Source: Acinetobacter sp. Ac_5812 (lineage in GTDB: Bacteria > Pseudomonadota > Gammaproteobacteria > Pseudomonadales > Moraxellaceae). Taken from it: 64,000 nt of DNA. The notes beneath the pieces were generated by a model, which saw only the letters and a program-made list of their open reading frames with translations, was not told the DNA's origin and made no database searches. Where the stretch lies: positions 124,001-188,000 of the forward strand of contig NZ_LXUK01000005.1 of the NCBI RefSeq assembly GCF_013072695.1, in the 5' to 3' direction. The position numbers and the translations under genes were made by a program. Shown piece after piece: positions 24,879-32,085 of this stretch. How positions within the stretch are numbered: the first letter of the stretch is position 1; each line of letters opens with the position of its first letter.

Positions 24879-25979
24879 ATGAAAATGAGTCGTATTGCAC
24901 TTGCTATGCTTGTTGCTGCTCCTTTAGCTGCTGCGAATGCGGGTGTAACAGTCACTCCATTAATGCTTGGTTATCACTGGTACCCTGAGAATGCTCAGGA
25001 CAAGATGCGTGATACTTTAACAGATCGTGATCCTCAGGGTCGTGGTGATGCTGGAAGCATAAAAAATGGTGTTGCGTTACAAAGTGATTTACTTGTTGGT
25101 GCTGCAATTGGTGTTGAGTTAACTCCTTGGTTACAAGCCGAGATTGAATATCAACAAACGAAAGCTGACGCAGCTCGTAATGAGAAAACCAATTTTAATG
25201 GTCAGCCGTGGGATGCTAAGCAACAAACTTTAAGTTTGAATGCAATTGCTACTGCTGATGTGTTTACTGGTAATTATGACAGTAAAATCAAGCCGTATGC
25301 TTTATTAGGTGTTGGTCACTCTAAAATTACAGTAGATAACCCAGGTTGGGATCGTCGTTCATATGACACAATCAGCAACTTAGGTGGTGGTGTGTTATGG
25401 CAAGTGAATGATGCTTTAACACTTCGTACAGAAGGTCGTGCAGTTTATAACTACGACAATAAGTGGTGGGAAGGTCAAGCCTTGGCAGCACTTCAAGTTG
25501 TGGTTGGTGGTCACTTGAAACCTGCCGCTGCTCCAGTAGTAGAAGTTGCTCCAGTTGAGCCAACTCCAGTTGCTCCACAGCCACAAGAGTTAACTGAAGA
25601 TCTTAACATGGAACTTCGTGTCTTCTTTGATACGAACAAATCTGTTATCAAACCACAATACAAAACTGAAATCGCTAAAGTTGCTGAGAAGTTAGCTGAG
25701 TTCCCGAATGCGACAGCTCGTATTGAAGGTCACACAGATAACACTGGTCCACGTAAGTTGAACGAACGTTTATCTTTAGCGCGTGCTAACTCTGTTAAGT
25801 CTGCACTTGTAAATGAATACAACGTGAATGCAACTCGTTTGACAACTCAAGGTTTCGCTTGGGATCAACCGATTGCTGACAACAAAACTAAAGAAGGTCG
25901 TGCTATGAACCGTCGCGTATTCGCTGCGATTTCTGGTAGCCGTACTGTTCTAGTACAACCAGGTCAACAAGCTCAATAA
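24879..25979 (+). CDS. OmpA family outer membrane protein (copy 2)
   Basis: A 366-residue tandem paralogue of the gene at 23406, with the same signal peptide, an N-terminal barrel that is 28 residues longer and clearly divergent ([16 protein letters not shown]), the same proline-rich linker and a nearly identical OmpA_C domain. The start at 24879 follows GGAGGATATTCC; an upstream in-frame TTG at 24858 is unlikely. Divergent surface barrels joined to a homogenised anchor domain suggest duplication followed by gene conversion or selection. The extra residues would lie in the exposed loops. Confidence 0.92.
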   Translation: MKMSRIALAMLVAAPLAAANAGVTVTPLMLGYHWYPENAQDKMRDTLTDRDPQGRGDAGSIKNGVALQSDLLVGAAIGVELTPWLQAEIEYQQTKADAARNEKTNFNGQPWDAKQQTLSLNAIATADVFTGNYDSKIKPYALLGVGHSKITVDNPGWDRRSYDTISNLGGGVLWQVNDALTLRTEGRAVYNYDNKWWEGQALAALQVVVGGHLKPAAAPVVEVAPVEPTPVAPQPQELTEDLNMELRVFFDTNKSVIKPQYKTEIAKVAEKLAEFPNATARIEGHTDNTGPRKLNERLSLARANSVKSALVNEYNVNATRLTTQGFAWDQPIADNKTKEGRAMNRRVFAAISGSRTVLVQPGQQAQ

Positions 25980-25998
25980 TTTGAGTTTTTGAACTGAA

Positions 25999-26031
25999 TA
26001 AAAAAAGCGACTCGTCAGAGTCGCTTTTTTT
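25999..26031 (+). terminator. terminator of ompA copy 2
   Basis: The same 9-bp stem and T tract as after copy 1 (AAGCGACTC / GAGTCGCTT). Confidence 0.92.
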
Positions 26032-26107
26032 ATATAAATAATTTGGGGTGTTAGACATTTTGATTACTCCTATATGAATGTATACGTATTAAGTCGTGTG
26101 TTACGGC

Positions 26108-26266
26108 TTACCAAACTTCTTTTTTAAGCTGCTGTTTGGCATTCTGTCTTTCACGACGATGTTGTGCTCGAGGCTTCTCAGTTTCATGAACTCCACCTTT
26201 GTGTAATAAAGGTGAAAGCGCGACAGGATTACGTACTTTGATTTTAGGCATTTCTTTGAGTTTCAT
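26108..26266 (-). CDS. small basic protein co-transcribed with rtcB
   Basis: A 52-residue, strongly basic protein (about 14 Lys/Arg against 5 Glu) with a central segment NPVALSPLLHKGGVHE and a charged C-terminal helix (HRRERQNAKQQLKKEVW). The start at 26266 is four bases beyond the rtcB stop codon; its AAGGATAA ribosome binding site overlaps the last rtcB codons. No transmembrane segment or known domain is visible. Composition and linkage suggest an RNA- or ribosome-associated helper, which is inference only. Confidence 0.68.
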   Translation of the reverse strand: MKLKEMPKIKVRNPVALSPLLHKGGVHETEKPRAQHRRERQNAKQQLKKEVW

Positions 26267-26270
26267 TTGC

Positions 26271-27476
26271 TTATCCTTTGACGCATAAAATTTGTTTGAG
26301 GGTATGTACGATCTCAATCAAGTCAGATTGGTTTGCCATGACTTGGTCAATATCTTTGTAGGCCGCTGGAATTTCATCAATCACCGCACGGTCTTTTCTG
26401 CATTCGATGCCTTGGGTTTGCTGAATCAAGTCATCTTGGCTAAATAGCAGTTTTGCCTTGCTGCGGCTCATTTTTCGTCCTGCACCATGTGAACATGAGC
26501 AGAATGATTCAGGGTTGGCCTTGCCTTTAACAATATAGGAGCGTGTACCCATTGAACCGGGGATTATTCCTAACTCATCGAATCCTGCCCGAATGGCTCC
26601 TTTGCGGGTGATTAGTAACTCTTCACCAAAGTGTTGTTCTCGACTGACATAGTTGTGATGGCAGTTAATTGCTTCTTTGGTCATTTGGAATGGCGGGAGT
26701 AGTGGACGAATCGCTTCTAATATCAGACGCATCATTTCACGTCTATTTTCAAACGCATATTCCTGCGCCCATTCAACCGCTTCCACGTAATCATTAAAGC
26801 TATTTGAACCTTCCGCAAAATAGCTCAAATCTTTATCTGGTACATGTCCAAATCGATGCTGAGCTTCTTTCTTGGCGAGTTCAATGAAATAGGTGCCAAT
26901 TACATTACCTAAACCGCGGCTGCCTGAATGTAGCATCACCCAGACATCTTGATTTTCATCAAGGCAGAGTTCGATAAAATGATTACCACCACCTAAAGTG
27001 CCAAGTTGTTTCTGCCAAGTGGCATCAAACTTTCTGAGCATTCGAACCAAGCCAGGATGTTTTTTAATGATCGGTTGTAAGCGTTTTTCAAGCGGAATAA
27101 TGCTCGAAGCTTTTGCTTTCACCTGTTTGTGTAATTCAAAGCCTACAGGGACTTTACGTTCTATGGCATGACGTAGCGGTGCAAGGTTGTCTGGAAGCTG
27201 TGATGCTTTTAGATTGAGCCTTATTGCGTTCATACCACAACCAATATCAACACCTACTGCTGCGGGGATGATGGCACTTTTCGTGGGAATCACGCTACCT
27301 ACAGTCGCACCTTTGCCGACATGTACATCAGGCATCACTGCAATATGTGAATAAACAAATTGTAGTTGTGCCATTTTTTTCAGTTGTTCAATACTTTCGC
27401 TATCAATATCGTTGGTGAAGATTTTCACTGGAACGCCATATTCAGCACCAGCATTGAGTATTTTTTGTATGCCCAT
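26271..27476 (-). CDS. rtcB: RtcB family RNA ligase
   Basis: A 401-residue RtcB, close to the usual length of the bacterial proteins. The manganese and GTP site residues are present: PDVHVG and VGVDIGCGMNAIR (Cys near residue 80), GGGNHFIEL, MLHSGSRGLG, NCHHNYV, and SHGAGRKMSRSKA with the histidine that is guanylylated. RtcB joins RNA 2',3'-cyclic phosphate or 3'-phosphate ends to 5'-OH ends, repairing cleaved tRNA or rRNA. No rtcA or rtcR gene is present. A 200-base leader with a mini-frame, alternative hairpins and a terminator precedes it, and a 52-residue gene follows in the operon. Confidence 0.94.
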   Translation of the reverse strand: MGIQKILNAGAEYGVPVKIFTNDIDSESIEQLKKMAQLQFVYSHIAVMPDVHVGKGATVGSVIPTKSAIIPAAVGVDIGCGMNAIRLNLKASQLPDNLAPLRHAIERKVPVGFELHKQVKAKASSIIPLEKRLQPIIKKHPGLVRMLRKFDATWQKQLGTLGGGNHFIELCLDENQDVWVMLHSGSRGLGNVIGTYFIELAKKEAQHRFGHVPDKDLSYFAEGSNSFNDYVEAVEWAQEYAFENRREMMRLILEAIRPLLPPFQMTKEAINCHHNYVSREQHFGEELLITRKGAIRAGFDELGIIPGSMGTRSYIVKGKANPESFCSCSHGAGRKMSRSKAKLLFSQDDLIQQTQGIECRKDRAVIDEIPAAYKDIDQVMANQSDLIEIVHTLKQILCVKG

Positions 27477-27518
27477 TTTCTTGTCTCGGGTATTTTAATT
27501 GTTGGTCCGAATAGGCAT

Positions 27519-27543
27519 AAAAAAACCTAGCGAATGCTAGGTT
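27519..27543 (-). terminator. intrinsic terminator in the rtcB leader
   Basis: On the minus strand AACCTAGC, loop ATTC and GCTAGGTT form a perfect 8-bp stem with seven T, ending about 43 bases before the rtcB start codon. It overlaps competing pairings with 27551-27556. Confidence 0.88.
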
Positions 27544-27610
27544 GAATAGGGCATTCGGACAAGTGATCAATCGATTTGTACACTTGTCCGTGAGTCGACA
27601 GTGCCAAATC

Positions 27611-27640
27611 TTATGGTGTGTTTCCTAGTTGTAATGGCAT
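27611..27640 (-). CDS. nine-residue leader peptide upstream of rtcB
   Basis: The frame encodes MPLQLGNTP and ends with TAA. It is preceded by a near-perfect AGGAGG ribosome binding site eight bases from the ATG, far stronger than most in this window. It sits inside the loop of a leader stem, so ribosome occupancy would open that stem. It may be translated for regulation rather than for its product. It has no codon run that names an obvious amino-acid signal. Confidence 0.5.
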   Translation of the reverse strand: MPLQLGNTP

Positions 27641-27685
27641 GCTGTCGTCCTCCTATCATGTGGTGCCGTTGAAAATATGAGCGAG

Positions 27686-27713
27686 ATTTTACTCATATTT
27701 TCATTTGGGTCAA
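27686..27713 (-). promoter_or_regulatory. probable promoter of the rtcB leader
   Basis: On the minus strand TTGACC and TAAAAT are separated by 16 bases, each one mismatch from sigma-70 consensus. An inverted repeat (AAAATATGAG with CTCATATTTT, 27672-27701) spans the -10 region and could be an operator or the transcript end of lysP. Confidence 0.55.
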
Positions 27714-27727
27714 GTAAAAAGCGGTTT

Positions 27728-29185
27728 TTATTCGCCTTCTTTTACATTCATTTCTTTATAAGCAATCAGTTTGGTCTTGTGTTTCCACTTATAACCCAGC
27801 CAGATCGCCAAGAATAATGGAATACTAATATAGGTTGAAATTAAACCTAACCAGTCAATTTTCCCGCCAAGTAAAGCTTGGTAGTTTTGACCTAAGATGA
27901 TGATTGAACACAGAATAAATGCAAACCAAGGCGCAAATGGGAAGAATTTGGCGCGATAAGCCAGATCTTCAACTTTATAACCCTGAGCGATATAGCCTTT
28001 ACGGAAACGGTAGTGTGAAATCGCAATACCTAGCCAGACAATGAAACCACACATCCCTGACATGTTGAGTAACCAGTTAAAGACCTGTTTCTCACCAATA
28101 AACGTAGTCAGGAAGCACAATGCAGCTACGGCAGTGGTTGCATAAAGCGCATTCATGGGTACACCACGACCATCCAGTCTTGAGAACCACTTAGGTGCAC
28201 GGCCTTCTTTGGCCATATCAAATAGCATACGGGTAGAGGAATACATGCCCGAGTTACCCGCTGATAAGATCGCACTGAGAATAACTGCATTCATCAAACT
28301 TGCTGCAAAAGCAAAGCCTGCTTTTTCATACAATAAAGTGAATGGTGAGAGGGCAATATCTTCACTTTGCGCTGCTTTTAATAGCAGTGGATCATCATAG
28401 CTGACTAACGTACCGATGATGAAAATACAAAGGATATAGAACAGTAAAATACGCCAGAAGATTTGTTTGATCGCCAATGGAATGGTCTTTTTAGGGTCTT
28501 TTGATTCACCAGCGGCAACACCTACCATCTCAGTCCCTTGGAATGAGAATCCGGCAATCATGGCCACACCGATTAAGGCTTGCAGACCGCCGACAAAAGG
28601 CGCTTCTTTATAAGTCCAGTGCTGAAATACCGATACATTTGGCGTCATCATGATTTTAAAAATCATCCATATACCAATGATGATAAATACGATAATCGCA
28701 ATCACTTTGATCAAAGAAAATAAGAATTCACTTTCACCAAAACCTTTTACGGTTAAGGCGTTAATTCCAAAAATAATGGCAAGGAAAATGGCACTCCAGT
28801 AGAAGCCTGGAATATCAGGAAACCAAAACTTCATGATGAATTGAACAGCAACCAATTCAAAGGCAACAGTAATCGCCCAGTTATACCAATAGTTCCAACC
28901 TAAGGCGAAACCAAAGCCATCTTCGACATAGCGGCTACCATAGGTAAAGAATGCACCCGATGTTGGGTTGTGCGTGGCTAACTCACCTAAGCTGGTCATC
29001 AAGAAATAAATCATGATACCGATGAGGGCATAAGCCAATAACGCACCACCTGGACCCGCAGTGGCAATGGTTGAACCTGAAGCAAGGAATAAGCCTGTGC
29101 CGATCGATCCACCAATGGCAATCATGTTCAGGTGTCGAGCCCCGAGCTTGCGCTGAAGGTGTTGAGGAGCAGATGTATCGCTCAT
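27728..29185 (-). CDS. lysP: lysine-specific permease-like amino acid transporter
   Basis: A 485-residue APC-superfamily permease with 12 predicted helices. Long stretches match E. coli LysP: ARHLNMIAIGGSIGTGLF, YFLMTSLGELA, GFGFALGWNYWYNWA, FSFQGTEMVGVAAGES, VILSAILSAGNSGMYSSTRM and ISHYRFRKGY. It should import lysine with protons. The start is supported by AAGGAA upstream. A dispersed 268-bp element lies 21 bases 5' of the start codon and may carry or disturb its promoter. No lysine riboswitch was seen. Confidence 0.87.
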   Translation of the reverse strand: MSDTSAPQHLQRKLGARHLNMIAIGGSIGTGLFLASGSTIATAGPGGALLAYALIGIMIYFLMTSLGELATHNPTSGAFFTYGSRYVEDGFGFALGWNYWYNWAITVAFELVAVQFIMKFWFPDIPGFYWSAIFLAIIFGINALTVKGFGESEFLFSLIKVIAIIVFIIIGIWMIFKIMMTPNVSVFQHWTYKEAPFVGGLQALIGVAMIAGFSFQGTEMVGVAAGESKDPKKTIPLAIKQIFWRILLFYILCIFIIGTLVSYDDPLLLKAAQSEDIALSPFTLLYEKAGFAFAASLMNAVILSAILSAGNSGMYSSTRMLFDMAKEGRAPKWFSRLDGRGVPMNALYATTAVAALCFLTTFIGEKQVFNWLLNMSGMCGFIVWLGIAISHYRFRKGYIAQGYKVEDLAYRAKFFPFAPWFAFILCSIIILGQNYQALLGGKIDWLGLISTYISIPLFLAIWLGYKWKHKTKLIAYKEMNVKEGE

Positions 29186-29206
29186 AAAAATTCCTTAAAC
29201 TGTATA

Positions 29207-29474
29207 AGGGTCTGTTGACACTTTATATCTGGGTTGCGTTATAGGCTGAAATTTCATCAATCAAGGCATGAAACGAAAGTAATAGCGGCTCTAGTGCTAA
29301 GTTTCATAACGAAGAGTGAGGGAATTTCAACCATAACCCTTCGGGGCAGGAATATTTTTGCCGCTATAGCGTTATGGCTGACTCATTTAGAATCACTAAA
29401 TTTCATCAACCATGCCTTATATCGCCTAAAAAATATTCTCTGCCGCAACCATAGATAAAGTATCAGCTGACCCT
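29207..29474. repeat. dispersed 268-bp element with inverted ends, copy 2
   Basis: The ends AGGGTCTGTTGACACTTTAT and its partner AAAGTATCAGCTGACCCT are imperfect inverted repeats. The interior shares ordered blocks with the other two copies (GGCATGAAACGAA, AAGTTTCATAACG, CATAACCCTTCGGG, TTTTTGCCGCTATAGCGTTATG, CTAAAAAATATTCTCTG). The right end overlaps rsmC: it supplies the last three sense codons and the stop. Confidence 0.8.
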
Positions 29475-30488
29475 GTTTGCACAGGCATATAACACCTTGA
29501 ATCCTTGTTGATCGGCTTTCACCAGACATTCACCAAAGCTCTGTTCAATCAGAGGAGGGTAGTTTAGAAAACGATTTGCCACGATCCATAATTCACCTGA
29601 ATTTTTCAGATGTTTTTTCGCACGTTGGCAAAGTTCCTCACTCGCATCGTAATTGGTATGAATTCCCTGATGAAAAGGCGGATTGCTGACGATCGCATCT
29701 AAATCATTCGGTGCATCCATAAAGCCAGTCACAGCTTGTAGGTTTAACTGGTTGAGATTCAGATTGTTTTTCTGAAAAGTCAGCTCAGTAGACCGTAATG
29801 CAAATGCATCAACATCAAGTGCAAAAATTTGCCGATTCGAATCTAGTTTGGCTAAATAGGCACTAATAATTCCAGCGCCACAACCAAAGTCGGCAATCTT
29901 ACCTGATTTTACTTGACTAAGGTAAGGGACTAATACGGCTGTTCCGACATCTAAATGATCTTGACTAAATACACCAGGCAAGGCACAGATATTTAACTGT
30001 TCTTGATCTATTTGAACTGTATAAGTTTTTAACCAGTGTTCAAGTGGCTTTAACTGCTCTGTTCTTTCGATCTTCATTTGCCAAAGTTGGCAGTGACGTG
30101 CACTGTCAAGTTTTAGTGTTTTGCCGTATTGCAATAATTGTTTTGCTGCCCGCTCAACGCCGCCCTTTTTTTCACCAACCAGAAAAATATTTTGATCGAG
30201 CTTTAAATGGCTAACCACGACGTGCAAAATATAATTTAGTAATTCTTTCGACTTGGGAACAAAAATAACAACCTGATCAAACGTTGCGTGTGGGAATTCC
30301 GCGGAAAAATGAGAGCTAATTCCAGAGCTGATAAGACCTTGATGATCAGCATAATTCCAAGTCCATACTGAGGCTTGGACTTTATTGGGTAAAGTTTTGG
30401 CGAGTTGATCATTTGGGGCATTAATCAGTAAAACTTGCCCGCTTAAATAATCTTGTTGTCTGATGACAACTTCACTACGTGGATCCAT
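29463..30488 (-). CDS. rsmC: 16S rRNA m2G1207 methyltransferase
   Basis: A 341-residue RsmC with the usual two-domain architecture. The N-terminal half is a degenerate methyltransferase domain. The C-terminal half carries motif [16 protein letters not shown] (near residue 198), ALDVDAFAL and the base-flipping catalytic motif VSNPPFHQG. It methylates G1207 of 16S rRNA in the 30S subunit. The last codons (Arg-Val-Ser and stop) fall inside a dispersed repeat, so the native C terminus may have been replaced. The catalytic core is intact. Confidence 0.9.
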   Translation of the reverse strand: MDPRSEVVIRQQDYLSGQVLLINAPNDQLAKTLPNKVQASVWTWNYADHQGLISSGISSHFSAEFPHATFDQVVIFVPKSKELLNYILHVVVSHLKLDQNIFLVGEKKGGVERAAKQLLQYGKTLKLDSARHCQLWQMKIERTEQLKPLEHWLKTYTVQIDQEQLNICALPGVFSQDHLDVGTAVLVPYLSQVKSGKIADFGCGAGIISAYLAKLDSNRQIFALDVDAFALRSTELTFQKNNLNLNQLNLQAVTGFMDAPNDLDAIVSNPPFHQGIHTNYDASEELCQRAKKHLKNSGELWIVANRFLNYPPLIEQSFGECLVKADQQGFKVLYACANRVS

Positions 30489-30507
30489 TTTGATCTCTCA
30501 TCAAAAA

Positions 30508-30535
30508 CAAAGCCCAGTCGTGAAACTGGGCACTT
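30508..30535 (-). terminator. terminator of the NCS2 permease gene
   Basis: GCCCAGT and ACTGGGC form a 7-bp GC-rich stem; on the minus strand it is followed by TTTGTTTTT. It also covers the region just upstream of rsmC. Confidence 0.78.
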
Positions 30536-30550
30536 GTCATGGTTGGATGA

Positions 30551-31909
30551 TTATTTATGTGTTTCAGGTAAAACAATATTTAAAATTAGGGCTGCGATAC
30601 CGCCTGTTGCGACCCCAGAGCTGAAAATATTTTTAAATAACTCAGGTAGATGCTCAAGAATCTGTGGTACTTGTGCAACACCGAGTCCGAGTGCGAGTGA
30701 AATTGCAATAATCAACAAAGCACGACGGTCAAGGTGAATACTGGAAAGAATATTGATACCAGAAGCAGCAACTGCGCCAAACATCACCATCACAGCGCCA
30801 CCAAGCACCGCTTGCGGTACGGCTTGAATCACGGCAGCAACAGCAGGAAATAAGCCTAAAATCACTAAGAGCACGGCAATCCAAATCCCGACATAACGAC
30901 TTGCCACACCAGTCAATTGAATCACACCATTGTTTTGTGCAAATACAGAACTTGGGAAGGTGTTGAAGATACCTGCTAAGAAAGAGTTCGCACCGTTGAC
31001 CAGTACGCCGCCTTTAATCCGTTGCATCCAAACAGGACCATCGACCGGTTGATTAGAAATTTTACTGGTCGCCGTGACATCGCCAATCGCTTCGAGTGAA
31101 GTGACCAGATAGATAAATGCCATCGGGATGAACAAACTCCATGAGAAGCTGAGTCCAAAATGCATCGGTGTTGGAATTTGAATCAAGGGAGCATCGCTGA
31201 GTACTGAAAAGTTTAAATGCCCCATAAAACCGGCAAGAATATAACCAATCACCAAAGCAATTAAGATTGCTGAACTTTTGACCCAAATAATTTTGATACG
31301 ATTTAGCAGAATAATAATACCCAGTACAGTACATGACATGATTAGGTTATCTGCATTGGCAAAGGTGTTGTCCTGCATTGCGGTATAACCACCGCCCATG
31401 CTAATCAAGCCTTCTTTAATCAAAGTAAGACCAATCAACAGCACTACAATGCCAGTGACTAACGGCGTAATTAGCTTTTTTACCCATGGTAAAATTCGAG
31501 AAACGCCCATTTCAATAAATGAACCTGCAATCACGACACCAAAAATGGCTGCCATGACTTGCTCAACAGGGGTACCTGCAGCAACCATTGCGCTCCCGAT
31601 ACCAATAATTGGGCCGATAAAGTTAAAACTTGTACCTTGGACAATGAGTAGTCCTGCACCAAATGGACCAACTTTTTTACACTGTAAAAAGGTTGCAATT
31701 CCTGAAATGATTAAAGACATCGAAAGGATCATATTGGTGTCTTCACGAGAGACGCCAAGTGCCAAACAAATCAGTAAACCAGGGGTGACAATCGGGACTA
31801 AAATCGCCAAAAGATGCTGTAAAGCGGCTAAAAATGCAACAAAAGGTTTCGGTCGATCATTGAGTCCGTAAACCAGATCAAGCTGCTGCTGAGGTTGTGA
31901 ATTCGACAT
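30551..31909 (-). CDS. NCS2 family xanthine/uracil permease
   Basis: A 452-residue nucleobase-cation symporter with about 14 helices. The NCS2 signature FAQNNGVIQLTGVASRYVG is present and matches the xanthine/urate branch (XanQ, UacT) better than UraA; helix 1 carries QHLLAILVPIVTPGLL and helix 8 the conserved TSLEAIGD glutamate region. It imports a purine with protons; the exact substrate is uncertain. The start may be 31909 or 31933, as neither has a strong ribosome binding site. It is divergent from typA. Confidence 0.87.
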   Translation of the reverse strand: MSNSQPQQQLDLVYGLNDRPKPFVAFLAALQHLLAILVPIVTPGLLICLALGVSREDTNMILSMSLIISGIATFLQCKKVGPFGAGLLIVQGTSFNFIGPIIGIGSAMVAAGTPVEQVMAAIFGVVIAGSFIEMGVSRILPWVKKLITPLVTGIVVLLIGLTLIKEGLISMGGGYTAMQDNTFANADNLIMSCTVLGIIILLNRIKIIWVKSSAILIALVIGYILAGFMGHLNFSVLSDAPLIQIPTPMHFGLSFSWSLFIPMAFIYLVTSLEAIGDVTATSKISNQPVDGPVWMQRIKGGVLVNGANSFLAGIFNTFPSSVFAQNNGVIQLTGVASRYVGIWIAVLLVILGLFPAVAAVIQAVPQAVLGGAVMVMFGAVAASGINILSSIHLDRRALLIIAISLALGLGVAQVPQILEHLPELFKNIFSSGVATGGIAALILNIVLPETHK

Positions 31910-32046
31910 GGGAGTATAAAAAGCGAGAGGCATTAGTGGAATATTCTAATAGAGTTAGCTCGCTTTACCAACGATTCAATGACACTTCGTCAGAAAAAAA
32001 GTGCACTGTCAATAAACTGTCACTACTAAAGTTTAGTATTTTTCTG

Positions 32047-32052
32047 TATAAT
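32047..32052 (+). promoter_or_regulatory. TATAAT -10 element of typA
   Basis: A perfect TATAAT lies 34 bases before the typA start codon. A matching -35 box is not clear, so only the -10 is called. Confidence 0.5.
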
Positions 32053-32085
32053 TTGCCCTCAAATTTAAAGCGTATCGAATTTTAC

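Larger units (their letters stand above)
27506..27679 (-). ncRNA. candidate structured leader/attenuator RNA of rtcB
   Basis: Read on the minus strand: AGGAGG (27649-27654), a nine-codon frame (27611-27640), a stem of CGACAG (27647-27642) with CTGTCG (27601-27596) enclosing that frame, a 9-bp hairpin GGACAAGTG / CACTTGTCC (27557-27589), then the terminator. GAATGC at 27556-27551 can pair with GCATTC in the terminator loop and arm, and GTCCGAAT (27560-27553) can pair with ATTCGGAC (27513-27506). These exclusive pairings are the signature of an attenuator. I do not recognise the RNA family. Confidence 0.6.

Noticed and set aside
27672..27701. Inverted repeat called only as the lysP terminator
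   Set aside because: It overlaps the -10 of the likely rtcB leader promoter and has no clear T tract, so I left its role open.
29186..29206. Lysine riboswitch before lysP
   Set aside because: Only 21 bases separate the start codon from the repeat element, and no L-box-like structure is visible within or beyond it.
29234..29458. 74-codon frame inside the dispersed element
   Set aside because: It is not conserved as a frame in the other two copies of the element.
4212..29474. Composite transposon bounded by the dispersed elements
   Set aside because: The enclosed genes are ordinary chromosomal genes, no transposase is seen, and the copies are too diverged to bound a recent unit.
31897..32085. 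N-terminal extension of typA
   Set aside because: The region holds a TATAAT box and is unlike TypA; the family start at 32086 gives the usual length.
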